Below are positions 6,468 through 8,936 of a DNA stretch of 8,936 nucleotides, in pieces. A program made the position numbers and the translations under genes. Position 1 is the first letter of the stretch; every line of letters begins with the position of its first letter. The stretch is taken from NCBI GenBank assembly GCA_018067325.1, contig JAGPUU010000404.1, positions 1-8,936 of the forward strand. Reading direction: 5' to 3'. This DNA comes from Amphritea sp. Lineage in GTDB: Bacteria; Pseudomonadota; Gammaproteobacteria; Pseudomonadales; Balneatricaceae. The notes under the pieces were generated by a model. It made no database searches. It worked only from the letters and a program-made list of their open reading frames with translations, and was not told the origin of the DNA.

Positions 6468-6586
6468 CTTCTGATTTGTGTGCAATCAGCTTTCTGCCCC
6501 ATGATAAGTGGCATACCGGAAGGCTGGCTGTTCAGATTCTGATCTATCCGCAGAACTGAGCCATACTTATCTACTATGTTGATAAG
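6439..6586 (+). promoter_or_regulatory. cluster of GATAAG/CTTATC operator-like sites
   Basis: GATAAG-TTTCT-CTTATT (6439-6455) matches the 5409-5425 palindrome in both half sites except the last base, with the same 5-base spacing. Further matches are GATAAG at 6503-6508 and CTTATC-N9-GATAAG at 6566-6586. Four exact half sites in about 150 bases are far more than chance would give. This suggests binding of the adjacent LysR regulator, with several sites ahead of the rightward genes. No other gene is seen in 6369-6675. A short hairpin at 6379-6401 just past the LysR stop lacks a T run. Confidence 0.5.
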
Positions 6587-6675
6587 ACTGCCTGACCCTT
6601 CCTCGTATAGCTCTGCATATAACCATTACAAACGAAACCAGCAGAGCAAATAAAAAAGAGGTTTCGAACACATCT

Positions 6676-6858
6676 ATGCTGTTAATAAAAAAAACAAGAT
6701 GTGTCGAGACAGTATGGAAACGTTATAAGCGAAGGCTGAGCGAGGCAAAAATAATCACGAGTGCGGATTTTACAGCTGTAAATGAGCACTTTGAGACTAT
6801 TTTTAACGAAGTTTCGGCAAGCGCAATAGTTTCCACTCAGTCTCGAATCGCTATTTAA
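6676..6858 (+). CDS. small hypothetical reading frame, 60 aa, ahead of the 573-aa gene
   Basis: A 60-codon frame that begins MLLIKKTRCVETVWKRYKRR and ends 14 bases before the next gene's ATG. The N-terminal half is strongly basic, with no membrane segment or recognised domain. The nearest purine-rich site (AAGAGG, 6656-6661) is 14 bases from the ATG, longer than ideal. Its tight position before the following ribosome binding site would suit a small operon member or a leader peptide, but codon use is unremarkable and it may be chance. Confidence 0.3.
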   Translation: MLLIKKTRCVETVWKRYKRRLSEAKIITSADFTAVNEHFETIFNEVSASAIVSTQSRIAI

Positions 6859-6872
6859 CGAGGAAAATAATA

Positions 6873-8594
6873 ATGACCACGCCAGCTGCTATACAAGCTG
6901 CCCTGAGAGGCGACAACGCACTACCATTGCGCCCGATCAACCAGGTCATGGATCTGGAACGACTGGGCGCTATCCACCAGAGTCGACTTAGTTTTATGCG
7001 TACTCTGGTGCGTCGGATTATGCGCGAGCGCTGGCAAATCGAACCAGCCCGTTTTGAACTGGATGAGCTGGGCTACGGTACTGTCGTCTACGAGATCACA
7101 ACACCCCATAAGCTTTACAGCTTTGTACTGTTCTCCGATTATCTCTCGCCGGATGAGCGTAACGACCGAGTAATCGCCACCAAATGGGACCTGACAATGG
7201 CCTTGGTGGACGGTGAAGTTGACGAAATCTATCTGGAAAAGCTGCGTCAAAATGTCCCTAAGCAGGAAGCTGGACGGGTCGATGCCAGGGTCTTTGTTCT
7301 GTCCCGTGCCAACCGTAGCGCCCGTAACTTTGACTATGTAGTCGATCAATTGGCCAGCGGCAAACAGCCGGATGTAGCGCAGATCGCTAAAGTAGGTTAC
7401 CTATACCGCACCACCGCCGTATATGGCAGCGGAAAACTGGGCATGGCCGACTGGGAAAAAGTGGCTAGCCGCCATGCCGATTTTGCCCGCCCTTTTTCGG
7501 CTGAGATGTTTGTCTGCCTGATGCTGCGAAACTTCAGCCTGCTACAGGCGGAACATATCGCACAGCACAAGACACCCGAAACTTATAATCCGATGCAGCC
7601 TGACATTAAGCGTTTCTTCGGTATCGGTAATTCCACCGGTCTGGGTATGGCACCATACCTGATTAACCACCCATTACTGATTAATCAGTGGGTCGAGATG
7701 CGCGAACTGGCACTGGCTCGAGTCCGTGTTCTCGGCAACATCAATCACCGTATTCAGCAACAGTTCCCTGAGCTGCTGGAGCGCTGTGCAGTGCACACCG
7801 CAGAAACGGTTACCGAAGATGAGTGGCAAACAGCCAACAATCAGCAGGTACTGAAAGATCTGGACGCGATTCGCGAACATACCCGAAACGGCTTCGATAG
7901 CTGGGAAGCACTGCTTCAGTGGAGTGAAATCAATTGCTCACTGCAGGGCCAGGAAATGTTGGTTTCGGTGATGTTGGAACTCTATCCAGAGTTGGTCGAC
8001 GACCTGGAAGACTATCATTCTGCAGAAGAGTTTCAGGATCTTGATCCGGTAATGCCGCTGCAAGAGCTGAAACAGGTTATCGAAAACCGCTATCAATGGG
8101 CCCTGGGGTTCGATTTCGCCGCTGAAGGTGCCAAGGATACTTTCTGGTACCGTTCGGAAGAGAAGATGGAGCCCCGTCTGGGCGATATCCGCGACGAAAA
8201 TGGCAAAGATAAAGAGATGGCATTGGGTGTCGCTTACGCAGTGCGTAGATGCTACGACCAGCTGTCTGAATATATGACTGAGCACCCTGAACATAGCACT
8301 GCCCGCTTTATGGTTGCACAACCTAAACTGCGCGGTATCGTACGCCGTATTCAGAGCATGAACCGCTGCATCTACGGCGATATTCAGGCTAATCTTCTGG
8401 ACCGCGAAATCCTACCGATGCACCTGTTACGTGCCAAACTGGCATTCTTCGGTGTCGGTAAGTTTGATCCACGTTCCAAGCTGTGGGTCCGTAACACAAT
8501 GTTCCAGGGCGCGCCGCTGCTGGAAGATATCGGTAGAACATTCAACGACGACTGGTTTATGCCACTGGCACCACAGCAGGAAGGAGAATTCTGA
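6873..8594 (+). CDS. uncharacterised 573-aa soluble protein
   Basis: A real gene: 573 residues, AGGA 8 bases before ATG 6873, and the stop overlaps the next start by one base (TGATG), so the two are translationally coupled. I do not recognise the family. It has no signal peptide or membrane helix and is predicted cytosolic. Visible features are an arginine- and tryptophan-rich N-terminal part, GYGTVVYEI (67-75), a stretch around DYLSPDERNDRV (89-100), a glycine-rich segment FFGIGNSTGLGMAP (248-261) followed by YLINHP, an acidic region ELYPELVDDLEDYHSAEE (369-386), and a basic helix around LRGIVRRIQSMNR (486-498). The glycine-rich segment could bind a nucleotide or phosphate, but no standard motif matches. 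Context (LysR-type operator upstream, partner resembling DUF3726/Ldh2) suggests a metabolic enzyme or enzyme subunit in the same pathway as the leftward operon. Confidence 0.85.
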   Translation: MTTPAAIQAALRGDNALPLRPINQVMDLERLGAIHQSRLSFMRTLVRRIMRERWQIEPARFELDELGYGTVVYEITTPHKLYSFVLFSDYLSPDERNDRVIATKWDLTMALVDGEVDEIYLEKLRQNVPKQEAGRVDARVFVLSRANRSARNFDYVVDQLASGKQPDVAQIAKVGYLYRTTAVYGSGKLGMADWEKVASRHADFARPFSAEMFVCLMLRNFSLLQAEHIAQHKTPETYNPMQPDIKRFFGIGNSTGLGMAPYLINHPLLINQWVEMRELALARVRVLGNINHRIQQQFPELLERCAVHTAETVTEDEWQTANNQQVLKDLDAIREHTRNGFDSWEALLQWSEINCSLQGQEMLVSVMLELYPELVDDLEDYHSAEEFQDLDPVMPLQELKQVIENRYQWALGFDFAAEGAKDTFWYRSEEKMEPRLGDIRDENGKDKEMALGVAYAVRRCYDQLSEYMTEHPEHSTARFMVAQPKLRGIVRRIQSMNRCIYGDIQANLLDREILPMHLLRAKLAFFGVGKFDPRSKLWVRNTMFQGAPLLEDIGRTFNDDWFMPLAPQQEGEF

Positions 8595-8936
8595 TGCATG
8601 TTTCTATGATCGAACTGAAAGCTGCCCTGCGCCGCTGCTTTGAAGCCACCGGTTACTATGTTGGTAACTATGAAGATGCCGCCAATATGATTCTGTGGCT
8701 GGAAAAGCACGGTCTCAATGGACTGACTGAATTGCAGCGAGCACTACCTTACATCAGTGAAGACAGCACTAAACCGCTAAGCACAGTCATCTATGAAGAC
8801 AGCACCTCGGCGATTATCGATAGTAACGGCCGCAGCGCACTCAACTGTATCGCCGCCTCCGTCGACCTGGCTCACGCCAAGGCACTGGAAAACGGTATCG
8901 CTACAGTAACGGTGCATAACTGTCATAATCGAATGT
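8594..8936 (+). CDS. DUF3726/Ldh2-like protein, N-terminal part (runs off the window)
   Basis: The first 114 codons are present and open to the window edge. AAGGAG (8581-8586) lies 7 bases before the ATG, which shares its A with the preceding TGA, so it is coupled to the 573-residue gene. The layout follows the N-terminal half of Ldh2-type malate/lactate dehydrogenases: an N-terminal ELKAAL helix, a GL-GL turn, an LPYI segment, a strand-turn-strand YEDSTSAIIDSNGRSALNC, then DLAHAKALENGIATVTVHN. The Ldh2 catalytic histidine motif (SHG) is not seen; the matching turn reads HGLNGL. That fits the DUF3726 type, which I recall as similar but not assigned a reaction. Function is therefore open: a non-classical dehydrogenase or a partner subunit of the 573-residue protein. 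Confidence 0.75.
   Translation, partial: MHVSMIELKAALRRCFEATGYYVGNYEDAANMILWLEKHGLNGLTELQRALPYISEDSTKPLSTVIYEDSTSAIIDSNGRSALNCIAASVDLAHAKALENGIATVTVHNCHNRM

Noticed and set aside
6511..6535. Sigma-54 promoter resemblance (TGGC followed by a GC step)
   Set aside because: The required TTGC element at the right spacing is absent.
6921..7349. 142-aa minus-strand frame inside the 573-aa gene
   Set aside because: It lies wholly opposite a well-supported gene, has no ribosome binding site context and no recognisable protein features.
7938..8321. 127-aa minus-strand frame
   Set aside because: It is a shadow of the 573-aa gene, with an atypical composition rich in His, Phe and Gln.

Overview
The window looks like a chromosomal segment of a marine-type gammaproteobacterium, probably of the Oceanospirillales kind. 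That is inferred from moderate GC, strong AGGAG-type ribosome binding sites, and the gene mix: a BCCT transporter, an M19 dipeptidase-like protein, an aldehyde dehydrogenase and a LysR regulator. No rRNA, tRNA or other taxonomic marker is present, so the placement is tentative.

Left edge (1-545). The first 60 bases probably carry the C-terminal end of a gene that starts outside the window. A small AT-rich reading frame of unknown function (104-316) follows. Six bases past its stop is an imperfect stem (323-377) with the layout of an integron attC site: outer boxes, unpaired 4-nt spacers, inner boxes and one bulged base. Next comes a strong rho-independent terminator reading leftward (381-411), then a tandem array of three short hairpins, each preceded by TCTAGC (468-545).

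Left-reading catabolic block (538-5331, minus strand). Transcription appears to start in the 5332-5465 intergenic region and run through an aldehyde dehydrogenase, an M19 dipeptidase-like protein with altered metal ligands, and a BCCT-family transporter, ending at a likely terminator just past the transporter stop (1137-1164). Beyond an inverted-repeat element built of 9-bp units (974-1098) lies a RidA/YjgF-family gene (538-918) broken by an in-frame amber codon at codon 56. The neighbours suggest uptake and oxidation of a betaine-like or N-methylated compound: the transporter imports it, the dehydrogenase oxidises an aldehyde intermediate, the M19 protein has an unknown step, and RidA would have cleared reactive imines. 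The substrate cannot be read from the sequence.

Regulator and right-reading block (5466-8936, plus strand). A divergent LysR-type regulator has a perfect GATAAG-N5-CTTATC palindrome, a T-N11-A LysR box, in the shared intergenic region. A near-identical copy and several half sites sit about 300-430 bases ahead of the next right-reading genes. Those are a small uncertain reading frame (6676-6858), a 573-residue soluble protein I do not recognise (6873-8594), and, overlapping its stop codon by one base, the start of a protein resembling DUF3726 or the Ldh2 fold (8594 to the window end). The shared operator suggests that this uncharacterised pair belongs to the same pathway and regulon as the left-reading operon.
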